The notes under the pieces are model-generated. The model did not search any database, had not been told where the DNA came from, and saw only the letters and a program-made list of their open reading frames with translations. The position numbers and the translations under genes were made by a program. 64,000 bases of DNA from Neocallimastix lanati (nom. inval.) (lineage: Eukaryota > Neocallimastigomycota > Neocallimastigomycetes > Neocallimastigales > Neocallimastigaceae), in assembly GCA_016946835.1 (NCBI GenBank), contig JACVTC010000018.1:1211501-1275500 (forward strand), given 5' to 3'. This document shows positions 37,740 through 49,090 of this stretch, one piece after another; position 1 is the stretch's first letter, and each line of letters starts with the position of its first letter.

Positions 37740-40200
37740 TTAATTCTAAGATTTCTATCAATATCACTAATCATCTATAATCCGTATTATCAATATAATA
37801 ACAATAAGTCAAATAATATTCAAATATTAGACAATAATACTCAAATAAATGAAAATAATATACCAAGTAAAAACATTCAAATAAAAAATAAAAGAACATA
37901 TAACAAAAGAAGAAACAACAATAATAACAACACCAAAAATATTAATAATAATCAAAACAAAGATTATAATAATAATATAGAATCTCAAGATAATAAAATT
38001 GACAACAACGACAATAATAATAACAATAACACAAGTAACAATAAAATTAATAACAACGATAACACAAACAGCAACAACAACACTACCAATAGCAATAATA
38101 ACAAAATAAATAATAATATTAATAAAAACGACAATATGATCACTGTCAGTAATAAAAACAATCATAATAATTCAAATATAGACAGATATAATTCAAACAA
38201 TAATAAAGATAACAACAATGAACAACGAATCATTAATAACTTAACGAATAACAAATTATTTAACATAGAATCTTCCATTCATTTAGGAAAAAGAAATAGA
38301 AATGAAAACTTCATATTAAATTCAAATAACAAAAAACAAAAATCATTAAAAGAATTACGAGAACCAAATAATTATGATGATATCTTTAATTTAAATGATA
38401 AAAATGAATGGTTAAAATCAGTCGATAATGAACTCGACAATATGAGAAATCTAAAAGTATATGAAACAATTGATAAAATACCTAAGAACGCAAACTTAAT
38501 ATCATCAAGATGGATTTTCAAATTCAAACGAAACTCAAATGGAGAAATAATCAAAAGAAAATCAAGATTAGTAGCAAAGGGATTTACGCAAGAATACGGC
38601 ATAGATTATAAAGAAACCTTTGCACCTACCTTAAAACAGGATTCAATAAGAATCTTTACAGCAATTGCCACTCAGAACAATTTTGAAATAAACCAAATAG
38701 ATATAACTGCCGCCTATTTAAATACAGAATTAAATGAAGATTTGTATATGAAACCACCCAAAGGACATGAAGATTACAATAAGAAATTTTGGAAATTGAA
38801 GAAGGCAATATATGGACTGAAACAAAGTGGTGCCAAGTGGAATGATAAATTAAATGGCTATCTAATAAAAATTGGATATAAAAGACTTATAAGTGAACCT
38901 TGTCTGTACGTTAAATTTAATAAAGGAAAACTTTTAAGTATGCTAGCTATATATGTGGATGATATTTTAATATCAGGATCAAAGAAAACAATAGAAAGTG
39001 TAAAATTATTAATTGAGAAAAAGTTCAAAATGAAAGATATAGGTAATGTTGATTATATTATTGGAATAAAATTTATAAAACATAAAAATGGTTACTTTTT
39101 ACATCAACACAGATATATAGATGAATTACTTTCTAAGTTTAATATGAAAAATTGTACACCTCTTAGAATTATGACTCCAATTGAAAATGAAGATCTTAGG
39201 AAGGTAAAAGTAGATGAAACAAAATATAGAAGCATAATAGGAAATTTATTATATCTCAGTATATGTACAAGACCCGACATTATCTTCTCTGTATCAAAAG
39301 CAGCTAGAAGGGCAAAGGAACCAAATATGGAAGACTGGAATAACGTAATGAGAATATTAAGATATTTAAAAGGAATTAAAAAATATGGAATAAATTTCAC
39401 AAATAATCCGAATGTTAAAGCGTATGTCGATTCGGATTACGGAGGTGACTTGGAAACTAGACGTTCAACAACAGGATTCTTAATAACATTTGGTGGTGCA
39501 CCAACAAGCTGGTGTTCAAAGTTACAAAAATCAATATCGACTTCAACAGCCGAGTCCGAATATTACAGTCTTAGTGAATGTGGTAAACAATGTATATGGT
39601 ACTTAAATTTATTCGAAGAATTGAACTTAAATATTAAAAATATTGAAGTAAATGTTGACAATAAAGCAGCTATTTATAACGCTACAAATCAAACTATCAA
39701 CCCAAAAACTAAACATGTAGACATTAGGGTCCATTACATAAGAGAAATAGTCAAAGAAAATAAAATCTATCTTAAATATATAAAATCTGAAAACAATCTC
39801 GCTGATGGGTTTACGAAGTATTTAAATGGGACATTAATGGATAAATTTAGAAATTCCTTATTAACAAAAATTGATGATTTATATTTTATTTGAAATAATA
39901 TAAATAAAAAATATGACATTTTAGGAAAGTCATATTTTAGGAGGAATGTTAGAATATAAAAAAAAAAATAAATACTTAATAATGACTTTAATATATTTTA
40001 CCCAATCAGAATATTATTATATTTAAATAAAATTATAAAAGAAATAAAATGTAACCTTGTTAAAAAGACATACACTTTTGTAATTATAAAAATAAAAATA
40101 AATAAAATTAAATATTAAATATTATATATAAAATGTTATTCTAAAAATATATATAATTTTCTCAATATTTGTTTTTGGTGTTTAATAGTAAGCATTTTCA
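37740..40200 (+). mobile_element. Copia-type retrotransposon fossil: RT-RNase H end and 3' LTR
   Basis: Recognisable parts are an Asn-rich linker (about 37740-38250), reverse transcriptase and RNase H (38136-39893), a purine tract (TTTTAGGAGGAA, 39935-39946) and the start of a 3' LTR (TGTTAGAATAT at 39947). The LTR end is not resolved; 40200 is only a guess. Upstream Copia parts (gag, protease, integrase) and a left LTR are not seen in place, so the element is incomplete. The well-preserved RT-RNase H frame suggests it is younger than the fossil at 5314. Confidence 0.85.
38136..39893 (+). CDS. Copia pol fragment: reverse transcriptase and RNase H (fossil)
   Basis: 585 codons from the first Met, with an open Asn-rich frame running in from upstream. 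The RT_Copia (RVT_2) region begins around WLKSVDNELDNMRNL and includes RWIFKFKRN, LVAKGFTQ, FAPTLKQDS, AAYLNTELNEDLYMKPP and the catalytic YVDDILISG. The Ty1/Copia RNase H follows: AYVDSDYGGDLETRRSTTG, SISTSTAESEYYSLSE and TKHVDIRVHYIRE. The N-terminal 60 residues are an Asn/Lys-rich linker of the kind that separates integrase from RT in Copia elements. It belongs to the incomplete element at 37740-40200; no host function is expected. Confidence 0.9.
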   Translation: MITVSNKNNHNNSNIDRYNSNNNKDNNNEQRIINNLTNNKLFNIESSIHLGKRNRNENFILNSNNKKQKSLKELREPNNYDDIFNLNDKNEWLKSVDNELDNMRNLKVYETIDKIPKNANLISSRWIFKFKRNSNGEIIKRKSRLVAKGFTQEYGIDYKETFAPTLKQDSIRIFTAIATQNNFEINQIDITAAYLNTELNEDLYMKPPKGHEDYNKKFWKLKKAIYGLKQSGAKWNDKLNGYLIKIGYKRLISEPCLYVKFNKGKLLSMLAIYVDDILISGSKKTIESVKLLIEKKFKMKDIGNVDYIIGIKFIKHKNGYFLHQHRYIDELLSKFNMKNCTPLRIMTPIENEDLRKVKVDETKYRSIIGNLLYLSICTRPDIIFSVSKAARRAKEPNMEDWNNVMRILRYLKGIKKYGINFTNNPNVKAYVDSDYGGDLETRRSTTGFLITFGGAPTSWCSKLQKSISTSTAESEYYSLSECGKQCIWYLNLFEELNLNIKNIEVNVDNKAAIYNATNQTINPKTKHVDIRVHYIREIVKENKIYLKYIKSENNLADGFTKYLNGTLMDKFRNSLLTKIDDLYFI

Positions 40201-41070
40201 TAGGATATATTAATAATCACAAACTCATCATTTATAAATTATATTATTTACCTAATATACAAAAAATATTTTTATCCATAGAACAAATTAAAAGTCAAAA
40301 CTACAGAATAATCTTCAATAATTAAAACAATAAACCTTATGTAATTTTATATGATAAATAAAACAATAAAATTCAGAGAGGGTTTCCAAGTAATTCATAA
40401 CACATAAATTATGAGTATTTATTTAGTAATTAAACCTTTAAAATGACTATAAATACTACAAAAATTGCGAATTATTATATATCAATATAAAAATAATGAT
40501 GAAATTAATCATTGGTAGAGGCAACTTGACTACTTCGACTTCACATCTATTAAATTAAATATTTTTAAAAATAATTCATTACTTAAAAGAATCCTTGACA
40601 TTCAATAAAAGTTAAGCCTTTTCATTTACCACTTTATTTAATTAACTCAAATAATATATTCGAATTAATTCATATGGACTTGATCGAATTAATTTAGTGA
40701 CTCTTTTTATTAAATAGTCTTTAATATATAAGAATAACTATGCAATTAATATAGAATTGTTTTTATTATAATTTTTATTAGTAATAATTAAAAATATAAT
40801 TATATTCAGATTTTATTTTATTTATATTTATTTATTTTTTTTTTTTTTGAATTATTTATTAAAATACAAATAATAAAATTACAAATATAAAATATAAAAA
40901 ATAATAATAATAATAATAAATAAATAAATAAATAAATAATACAATAGTAATTTAAATTTTAATTGAATATAAAATAAAATAATATTAAATAAAAAATATT
41001 TAATTTTCATTTATATTAATAAAATAAATAACAACAATGCTATTAATAAATATTGAATGTTTCTTTTTAG
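40201..41070. other. Gene-free AT-rich spacer
   Basis: May contain the end of the Copia LTR. A (TAA/AAAT)n microsatellite lies at about 40900-40945. No gene is supported. Confidence 0.5.
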
Positions 41071-41760
41071 AGAAAAAAAGAGTTTACCTCCATGTTATAA
41101 AGAATTTAATATGATGTATGATGAATTCATAGTTAGTATCGAACATAAAAAAAATTCTGACGTCATGTCACATCAGATCCTATGATTTTAAATGATAATG
41201 GATTTAATGAAAAAGATGTGACAAATACATTAGAAGAAATTAAAGAGGATACCTTTTCCCTAGCTGAGAGATAAAGAAAGTTTCATCCAAAAAAATTAAT
41301 ATGCAAGAATCTCTTAATAATTAGCTTATATAATTTCGAAAATACTAATTCCCCTAAGAAACTATAATGTGGACCTATGATATTGGTTCCAACGAGCATA
41401 TAACAAATTATATTTCTATACTCAAAAATTTTACAAGTACTAGCATTACTATGAAACATTCAAATAAATCTATATGTTCTTTTTGAGGGATTTAGAAAAT
41501 TTTTAACGGATATATTAATGGAAACAAAATCACACATGAAAAGGTTTTCTACTCTAAAAAAAATATTTTATCAAAAATCTTAGAGGAGGAGTAAAATTTG
41601 CAAAAAGAACCCTAAAAATGTCTAGATATTTTTCAAAATTAATAATATATTCCTCAGTTGTATTAATGATAAAAAAAATTCATTAGAAAATTTTTTGCTG
41701 GCAAATAAAAATATTTTATTTATTATTACTTTCAGTATATATATATAAATGAAATTGATT
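41071..41760 (+). mobile_element. Copia-type gag-protease fossil fragment
   Basis: Short coding-like stretches in more than one frame resemble Copia gag (for example KEFNMMYDEFIVSIEH) and the retropepsin / pre-integrase region (WTYDIGSNEHITN, then FNGYINGNKITHEKVFYSKK). It is broken in several places and old. It lies on the same strand just downstream of the RT-RNase H fossil but is treated here as a separate remnant. A short GC-richer patch at 41765-41830 follows and is not identified. Confidence 0.65.
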
Positions 41761-41879
41761 TGACATGGTTTCCAGAGAACCGGATGAACCAATCCCCATC
41801 ATTAAATGCTCTAGCATCCTGGACTTGACCTATTTTCTATCAAAAAAAGACCATTTATTAAAAAAAATAAATAAAAAAA

Positions 41880-43690
41880 CCGTGAATTTCACAGCATTAA
41901 AAAAAAAACTTGAATTTCATAAACATTAAAATAAAAACAAATATTCTAAGTCCATATAATTTAAAAAAAACACTACCTCCAAAAAAAAAAACATAAATCA
42001 CAAAGCCCAAAGCACACGCATGAAATCATTATTATTCATTTCTGATAAGAATGGATCCTATACCATCCGAATCTTAAGATATTTTTTTTAATAAAAAAAA
42101 TTCATGATTTAACACACAGGTAATTGATGATGCTGATGACTTTTTTAGTCAGTAAAAAAAATTATTGGATTTCTTCTTATGTAGAAAAAGAAATCTTAAG
42201 CAATAATAAAATAATTTTTTTTAACAACTATCTCAATTATCATTTTTGAAAAAAAAAAATACCCTAAATTTCATAAATATTGAAAAAAAATTCTTTTGAA
42301 TTTTATCAACAATAAATAAAAAAAATAAATAAATGCCTAGGGAATGATGTCATTTTAAAAAAAAAAAACCTTGAATTTTTCATAAAGATTAAAAAAAAAT
42401 AAAACAGACTCCATCCATATAATTAATAAAAACACCACCCAAAAAAAATTTTTTTGAGTTTCATAAACATTAAATTAAAAAAAAAATAATTTGAATTTTA
42501 TAAACATCAAAAAAAAATAATAATAAAAAAAAACCTTTGAATTTCATAAATATTTTATAAATAATAAAAAAAAACTTAAATCATTGTTATTTAACAAAAA
42601 AAATTTTTTAGTAATTACTTCAATACTATTTTTTTTTTTAATAAAAAAAATAAAATTGCCTTGAGTTTTATATTCATTAAGAAAAATACCTTGAATTTCA
42701 TAAACATTAAAATAAAAACAAATATTCCAAGTCCATATAATTTAAAAAAAACACTACCTCCAAAAAAAAAACATAAAGCACGAAGCCTAAAGTACATGCT
42801 TGAAATCATTATCATTCCTTTCTATAAGAATTGAGTTTTTAAAAATAAAAAAAATACATGAACTACCCACACAGGTATTGATTGATGATGACTTTTTAGC
42901 TAGTAAAAAAAAAATTATTTAAATTCTTCTTATATATATATAAAAAAAAAAACTTAAGCCATTAATATTAACAAAAAATTTTTTTATCAAATGCCTTAAT
43001 AAACAATTTTGAAAAAAAAATGACTTGAATTTCATAAACATTAAATAAGTAAAAGCAATAAATAAATGCCTAGGGAATGATGTCATTTAAAAAAAAAATG
43101 AATTTTTCATAAAGATTAAAAAAATTACCATGAGTTTCATAAACATCAAACCAATGCCATCCGAAATCCCATGATAATTTTTTTTCTAAAAAAAGAAATA
43201 CATGATCTAACACACAGATAATTAATGCTGATGACTTTTTTTAGTCAGTAAAAAAAAAATCGATGGATTTCTTCATATATATATAAAAAAAAATACCTTG
43301 AATTTCATAAATACCAAAAAAAAAAAAATTCAGATTCCAAAGCCTATATAGTAAAAAAAAAACACTACCTAAAAAAAAAAAAAAATACAAAGTACATGCT
43401 TGAAATCATTAACATTAATTTCTGATAAGAATTAGGACTATGCCATCCGAATCCATTAAATTAACACACAGGTAATTGATGATGCTAATGACTTTTTTAG
43501 CTAGTAAAAAATATTATTTGAATTCTTCTTATATATATATAAAAAAAAAAACTTAAGCCATTAATATTAACAAAAAAATTTTTTTTATCAAATACCTTAA
43601 TAAAGAATTTTGAAAAAAAAAAAAATTGACTTGAATTTCATAAACATCAAATAAATAAAAACAATAAATAAATAACCATGGGAAAAGCAT
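41880..43690. repeat. Degenerate tandem duplication, about three copies of a 400-800 bp unit
   Basis: The same ordered landmarks recur: CTTGAATTTCATAAACATTA, CACTACCTCCAAAA, CATGCTTGAAATCATTA, GCCATCCGAATC, ACACACAGGTAATTGATGAT and ATGCCTAGGGAATGATGTCA. Copies begin at about 41905, 42685 and 43300, with a partial copy near 43140. The copies differ mainly in the lengths of their A runs. No coding potential is seen. It could be a decayed tandemly duplicated element. Confidence 0.8.
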
Positions 43691-45272
43691 AAAAACAAAA
43701 AACAAAAATCAAAAAACAAAAAAAAATACATCATCATCATTAAAAAAAAAAAAAAAAAAAAATTTTTTTTTCAAGAAGAATCGACTTCAACGCCTAAACA
43801 AAAATCAGTCCTAACTAAAAGAAATAGTAATATCCAAACAAAAAAAAAAAAATATAAAAAAAAAAAAAAAAAACAGGTTTTTCCCCCTCCTCCCGGTGAT
43901 TATGATAGGATAATCACCTCTCCTTTTAAAAAAAAGTAAATAAATTCCTTTGATTTTTTTAAAACCCCGAAGAGAAAGAAAAAGAGCGTCATTATTATTT
44001 ATTTATGGATTTATTAAAATTTTTAAGAAATGCACCTTTGGTAGAAATTGCACTTCCCCCCAATATAAATTATTAAATATAAATGTTATATAATGAAGTT
44101 AAATAAAAAGTATTAAATACATGTAAATTTTTATTATATTGAATACTTTGTAATTATCTATTACCATTTATTTATAAATAACTTCTTTATTATTAATAAA
44201 ACCTTTTTATTCAAAAAAAAAAAAAAATTAATTGAACAGAAATAAAAATTACAATAAAAAAGTATTTTTTAATTAAATATTAGCAGTCAACATAAAAATT
44301 AATAATTTGAAAATAAATAATAATAATATAAAAAAATAAATAAACATAATAATAATGATAGAAATAAAAATAAAATGAAGTTGTAAAAAAAAATGATCAA
44401 CTTTAATCGATTATTCAGTTGAAATTATTGATTCATTTAAAAATAAATAAAATGAAAATAAAAAATCAACTTGACAAAAGATTATTTAAAATAAAAAATA
44501 AATATTTAACAAATAAAAAAGAAATCATATAAATTTAAATATAAATATAAATAAATAAATAAAATTAAATAAAAAAAAAAAAAGAATTCTAATTGGTATC
44601 AGAAATTATTTAAATTATTTAAATATAGATTTTAAAAAAAGTATTATTTAAATTCGTCAATGCTTTTTATTTTATTTATTTTGCTTTTATTTATTTTAGT
44701 TAATTTTTAAACTATTTTCAAATTTAATTGATTTTAATAATTATCTAAAATTTTTTTTTAATTTTTCCATCCTATGATTATAAAACTTTATTATATTATT
44801 TTTAATTTAATATTTAAATATTTTCTTCTTTTTTTTTTTTTTTTTTATTATTATTTTTAATAATATTATTTTTAGTCTTTTTAACTTAAAAATAAACCAT
44901 TTGGCATTATGGGATACCAAATCAACTCAAATTTAAAATGGTTAACTAATTATTTTTATTGAAAATAAAAAAAAATATTTATTAAAAATAGAGTATTATT
45001 AATTCATGCTAAGCGCAAAACCTACAAAAATAAATTGACAATAAAATCAACGAAGACTCCAATTCTAAAATAAAATTCTAATAAAATAAAAAAAAAATAA
45101 AATAAAACTTTAATATGTTCCTATGAATAAGGGAATGTTGAAGTCTCAATAAACACTCTACTACACAACCCCCAATGGTTTATTATTAAACTACATAAAA
45201 AAAATATATATATATATATGAATTATTATAATTTAATAATAAAAAAATAAGATCATTATTTATATTAATAGA

Positions 45273-45312
<40 letters not shown>

Positions 45313-46000
45313 ATATTAAATTATTATAATAAAATAAATTTATTAATCATAATAAAAAAAAAAAAAAAAAAATCAATAAATTTAATGAAAATGAGAATAG
45401 CATGATAAAAATTAAATGTGATCTAATATAATGTGATTAGAATAAATTTATGTTTCGAACTATATTTATTCTAATCACGTTATTTTATGTAAACATAAAT
45501 TTATTTTTATTAATTTTTATGTAAATGTAATTATTCAATAACATTTTATTGTAAGTTTAATTTATCCAATTTATTATTACCATGATTATTTAAATTTTTT
45601 TTAAAAAAAAAATATATAATATATATATTATATATTATATATATATATTTTAATAATATAATTTATGAGCAATAGATAAATTCATAATCAAAATCTTTAA
45701 TTAAATTTTTGACAGTTCTGATATAATTTTTAAGATATCAAATTTGAAATTTTATTTTTTTTATTTTTATTTTAGTTTTTTTTTTTAATATTTTCATTAT
45801 TAATAATAAAGTTTATCCTATATATATATTATATTTTTTTTTCATAAATATTCATATAATAAAATTCAACCTTTTATTTTTTATTTATTATTAAGGAAAT
45901 ATTGTTTACATTTTTTGATTCATGATATTCTTTTCATTCCAAATAAAATAATAATTTTGGTTCTTATTTTTTATCGTAATTATTAGAGTTCATATTGATA
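43691..46000. other. Gene-free AT-rich spacer with small hairpins
   Basis: Contains a perfect hairpin GGTGATTAT(GATAGG)ATAATCACC at 43895-43918 within a short C-rich patch, a poly(A) run at about 45277-45310 and the inverted repeat at 45433-45478. No gene is supported. Confidence 0.6.
45433..45478. repeat. 15-bp perfect inverted repeat
   Basis: GTGATTAGAATAAAT (45433-45447) pairs with ATTTATTCTAATCAC (45464-45478) across a 16-nt spacer. Partial pairing continues outside (TAATATAA with TTATTTTA). Confidence 0.75.
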
Positions 46001-46009
46001 GTGTTGTAA

Positions 46010-46275
46010 TATTTATATGTAGATACTATGGTAGATGTTGATTTAAACATAGTTATAGATGCATTTTTAGATGTCAGGGATTATATTTATATATAAATAG
46101 ATGTTAGTTATCATATTTACATATGAATAGATGAAGGGGGAATAGTTTATAGTAGTTGATTTAGAACAGTAGATGTTGATGTAGATTCTATTGTAGAATT
46201 TGATGAGGATGTAGAACAGTAAATGTTTCTGTAGATTCTACTGTATAATTTTGCTGGTGACGCTATGGTTTAGAA
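46010..46275 (-). pseudogene. Decayed Ser/Thr-rich coding repeat
   Basis: Read on the minus strand, repeated units encode Ser/Thr-rich peptides in shifting frames (for example SSSNSTIESTSTSTV and NYTVESTETFTV). The sequence shows a GTAGATGTTGATGTAGATTC-like periodicity on the plus strand. It lies 3' of the membrane-protein gene at 46362-46886 on the same strand. It is probably a relic of a Ser/Thr-rich linker or stalk from a secreted protein; frame breaks are frequent and the parent gene is unknown. Confidence 0.4.
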
Positions 46276-46361
46276 ATAAAATTATTCTTATTTAGTTTAT
46301 TTTATGTTATAATTTATGATTGAAAAAAAAAAAAAAATAAAAATAATAATAATTTATTCAT

Positions 46362-46886
46362 TTAAGCCATATTTATGGCGTGGTCATTATTTTCATTAGG
46401 CAAGTTACGATTTTCAGAAGCTTCAGTTGAACTATTTAATTCTGTTGTTTTATTTTCATTATTAGAACCATCTTCTTTCTTAATACTTTGATGGTTAGTT
46501 TTACAATACTTTAAAAATTTATGAAGCATATAAGTGTATAAAATACATAATACTGTATCAAAAACAATAATTAAATATTCTATATTTTCAAAAATTTCTT
46601 GATTAATGATACCATATATTATTACATAAATACAATCTAAAATAATTAGTACGCTGTAAGAATAAAAGATATAAACATACACTTTAATATAAGCTAATTT
46701 TTTTTTACCGCTTATTAAAATTAATAATAAAAATGGAGACCAAAATAATAGTATCTCTAATATTAAAGTAACTCTTGTATGTGTTGATAATAAAAACGAA
46801 AAGAACCAAACTATTAAAAGTATAAAAATGTAAATAAAGGATTTTCTATAAAAGGTTTTATGATTACCGTCATTAACTTTAGACAT
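46362..46886 (-). CDS. Small four-helix membrane protein, function unknown
   Basis: 174 residues in a single exon. Hydrophobic segments at about residues 16-34, 39-59, 68-94 and 101-121 suggest four membrane helices with short loops. The N-terminus is short and basic (KTFYRKS). The tail after residue 122 is hydrophilic and rich in Asn, Ser, Glu and Lys (NNENKTTELNSSTEASENRN) and ends DHAINMA. Lys and Tyr flank the helices. The frame stands out from the surrounding A/T DNA by having a normal amino-acid mix with Trp, Cys and charged residues, and the start codon follows a T/A-rich tract as is usual in these genomes. No catalytic motif or known family was recognised, and there is no operon-like neighbour. 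It is probably a real gene; location (endomembrane or plasma membrane) is inferred only from hydrophobicity. Confidence 0.65.
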   Translation of the reverse strand: MSKVNDGNHKTFYRKSFIYIFILLIVWFFSFLLSTHTRVTLILEILLFWSPFLLLILISGKKKLAYIKVYVYIFYSYSVLIILDCIYVIIYGIINQEIFENIEYLIIVFDTVLCILYTYMLHKFLKYCKTNHQSIKKEDGSNNENKTTELNSSTEASENRNLPNENNDHAINMA

Positions 46887-47499
46887 ATTGTTTATAATTA
46901 TATTGACTTTTTAAATTTTTTTTTTTTTTTTAAATTTATTTTATATTTTATTTTATAATTACTTAATACTTTTTATTTATTTATATATTTATTTATATAT
47001 TTATTTCCTTTTTTTTTCTTTTTTTTTATTTTAATTGATTTCCTTTTTTCTTTTTTTTTTTTTTTTTGTTAAATTATTTTATTTGCTATTTTTTTTTTTT
47101 TTATTTAAAGATCTTTAAGTTGTTTGTTTTTGTTTGTTTTTGTTTGTTTGTTTTTGATTGTTTGTTTTTGATTTAATTATAATTATTTTTATATATTGGA
47201 TATAAAAATTTTTCCAAAATTTTTTTTGTAATATTTTTTAATAATTGATCATATAATTTAATTTAATATTAATATATTTAGTTTATATAATTTAATTTAT
47301 TATTAATATATTCAGATAATGTAATTTAATATTAAATATTAAATATAAATAAATTTTAATTTTTAATTAATTTTATATATATAAAATTTAATATAAAATT
47401 TTATTATATTATAAAATAAAATATAATATAATATATTATATTATAATATATTTTTATTAATTATTATATTAAAATAATTTTTTTTATTATATTAAAATA

Positions 47500-47611
47500 G
47501 GTTACGGCCATAGACACTAGAAAACTCCGGATATCTCCGAAGTTAAACTAGTGATGGCTCAGTCCTATTGCTGTTACAACAGTACTAGTGGTTCAGTTTC
47601 ACCTTACTACC
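47500..47611 (+). ncRNA. 5S rRNA-like sequence
   Basis: The first 65 or so bases follow the eukaryotic 5S rRNA pattern: GGTTACGGCCATA start, a helix II pair CACTAG/CTAGTG, and CTCCGAAGTTAAACTAGTG matching the conserved loop/A-box region (TCGGAAGTTAAGC in typical 5S). The 3' half does not show the usual TTGGATGGGTGACC C-box and does not close helix I well, and no T-run terminator follows for about 180 nt. It is therefore unlikely to be an ordinary working 5S gene. It may be a diverged 5S pseudogene or the head of a 5S-derived retroposon (see the block to 48020). Confidence 0.45.
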
Positions 47612-48020
47612 CAAATAATAACTAATAACTCAATTGACAGACAAAACCCTAAATCGAACAAGTCATCGTCTACATGATAATCGTGCTTCTCGGTTGTACG
47701 TATACATGCCTGAAGCAGGGTGATTCCTACGTATTGTAAATCCTCATTAGTTAATCTGTTTGAGTGATCATCATTGATAAACGTGTTAGAATACATTTTT
47801 CTAATTTTGAAAAATGTATGTCACAGATAAATAATAATGATAAAGTGTATGAGGTTGTGGCTTGCCATATCTTGTAGTTCTGTAATTCGTCACTGACAGC
47901 GTTGACGCCGAAATGGGAGCACTTTATGTGTTCATCCTGATATAAAGTTTGTCTGATATTAATTGTCTGTTGTGGCTGGTATAATATGATCAAGACATAC
48001 AAGGGATAGTCTAAAAAAAA
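47612..48020. other. GC-richer block ending in poly(A), possible gene relic or retroposon body
   Basis: This block stands out by composition. On the minus strand it has two overlapping open stretches (47751-48002, 83 codons; 47599-47796, 65 codons) with protein-like composition, for example DELQNYKIWQATTSY and LTNEDLQYVGITLLQAC. No family was recognised. On the plus strand the block ends in AAAAAAAAAA at 48012-48021, directly after the sequence that begins at the 5S-like head. It could be a decayed host gene on the minus strand or the body of a 5S-headed SINE on the plus strand; the sequence alone does not decide. Confidence 0.4.
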
Positions 48021-48021
48021 A

Positions 48022-48980
48022 ATTTAAATTAAAATTAAATCATAGAATATTTAACTAAACATTAAAAAATAACAATATAAAATTTAAAGAATTTATTATT
48101 TATTTATTTATTTATTTATCTATTTATTTATTTATTTATTTATTTATTCGTTTTTTTCCATTTATATTATAAAGTTGAGAATTTTTTTTTCATGTGATTT
48201 TCCCTTTTTTTTTTTTATTTAAATTTATTGTGGATATGAATTATTATTGGTTGTATATTAAATTAAAAGTTAAATAAATAAAAAAATATTTTACAGATCT
48301 TCACTTTTATATATAATTTATAATGAAATAGAAATTATTATTAATTTTTTAATAAATTCTTAATTCACTATAGAATATTGCCCTTTTTTTTTTTTTTTTT
48401 TCCTATTTGATTGATAATAATGTCATGACTATTATTGGTTTTAAATATTTTAATAATAAAATGTGAAATATTTAATTGAAATTTTTTGTTTGTTAATAAT
48501 AAATAATAATAAAGTCTATTTGGATATATTTATTGTGGATTTAATTTCTAAATATGGAAAAAGTAATAATATAAAAGTATTATTTTATTAATAATTTTTC
48601 CCTTTTAACTTTTTTTATTTAAATAATAATAATAATAAAAATTTTATTCTTCCTAAATGAATAAAATAAAATTATTTTGTTTTTTTTTTGTGTATTATTG
48701 GCACTTTAATTAATTCTGTATTCAGTCTTAATCGCAGTAATTCTCCTACATTGAACTATTTTTATTTTTATTATTTTATATTATATTTTTTATAATAAAG
48801 AAATCCATAAATAATTTAAAAGTTTTCATATTCAATGAAAAAAAAATTTTAATTTTATTTTATTCGAATTAAAAAAAAAAAAATAAAAAAATAAAAATAA
48901 AAAAATTAATAAAAAATTTATTATTTAAATAAATTTATATTTAATTAACTTTTAATTTATTAATATATATTCAACTATAT
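48022..48980. other. Gene-free AT-rich spacer
   Basis: Includes a TTTA microsatellite at 48091-48150 and several T runs. Nothing coding. Confidence 0.55.
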
Positions 48981-48984
48981 TCTA

Positions 48985-49090
48985 ATATATATTATATTAT
49001 ATTATATTATATTATATTATATTATATTATATTATATTATATTATATTATATTATATTATATTATATTATATTATATTATATTATATTAT
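48985..49090. repeat. (ATTAT)n pentanucleotide microsatellite
   Basis: About 20 pure ATTAT units in a row. Confidence 0.95.

Noticed and set aside
37827-38165. 112-codon minus-strand Val/Ile-rich frame
   Set aside because: Complement of the Asn-rich linker codons (AAC/AAT) of the Copia fossil.
47500-47611. Working 5S rRNA gene
   Set aside because: The C-box region and helix I do not fit and no T-run terminator follows.
47780-47800. TGTTAGAATACA as another Copia LTR start
   Set aside because: Matches only about 11 bases, with no purine tract before it and no LTR body after it.
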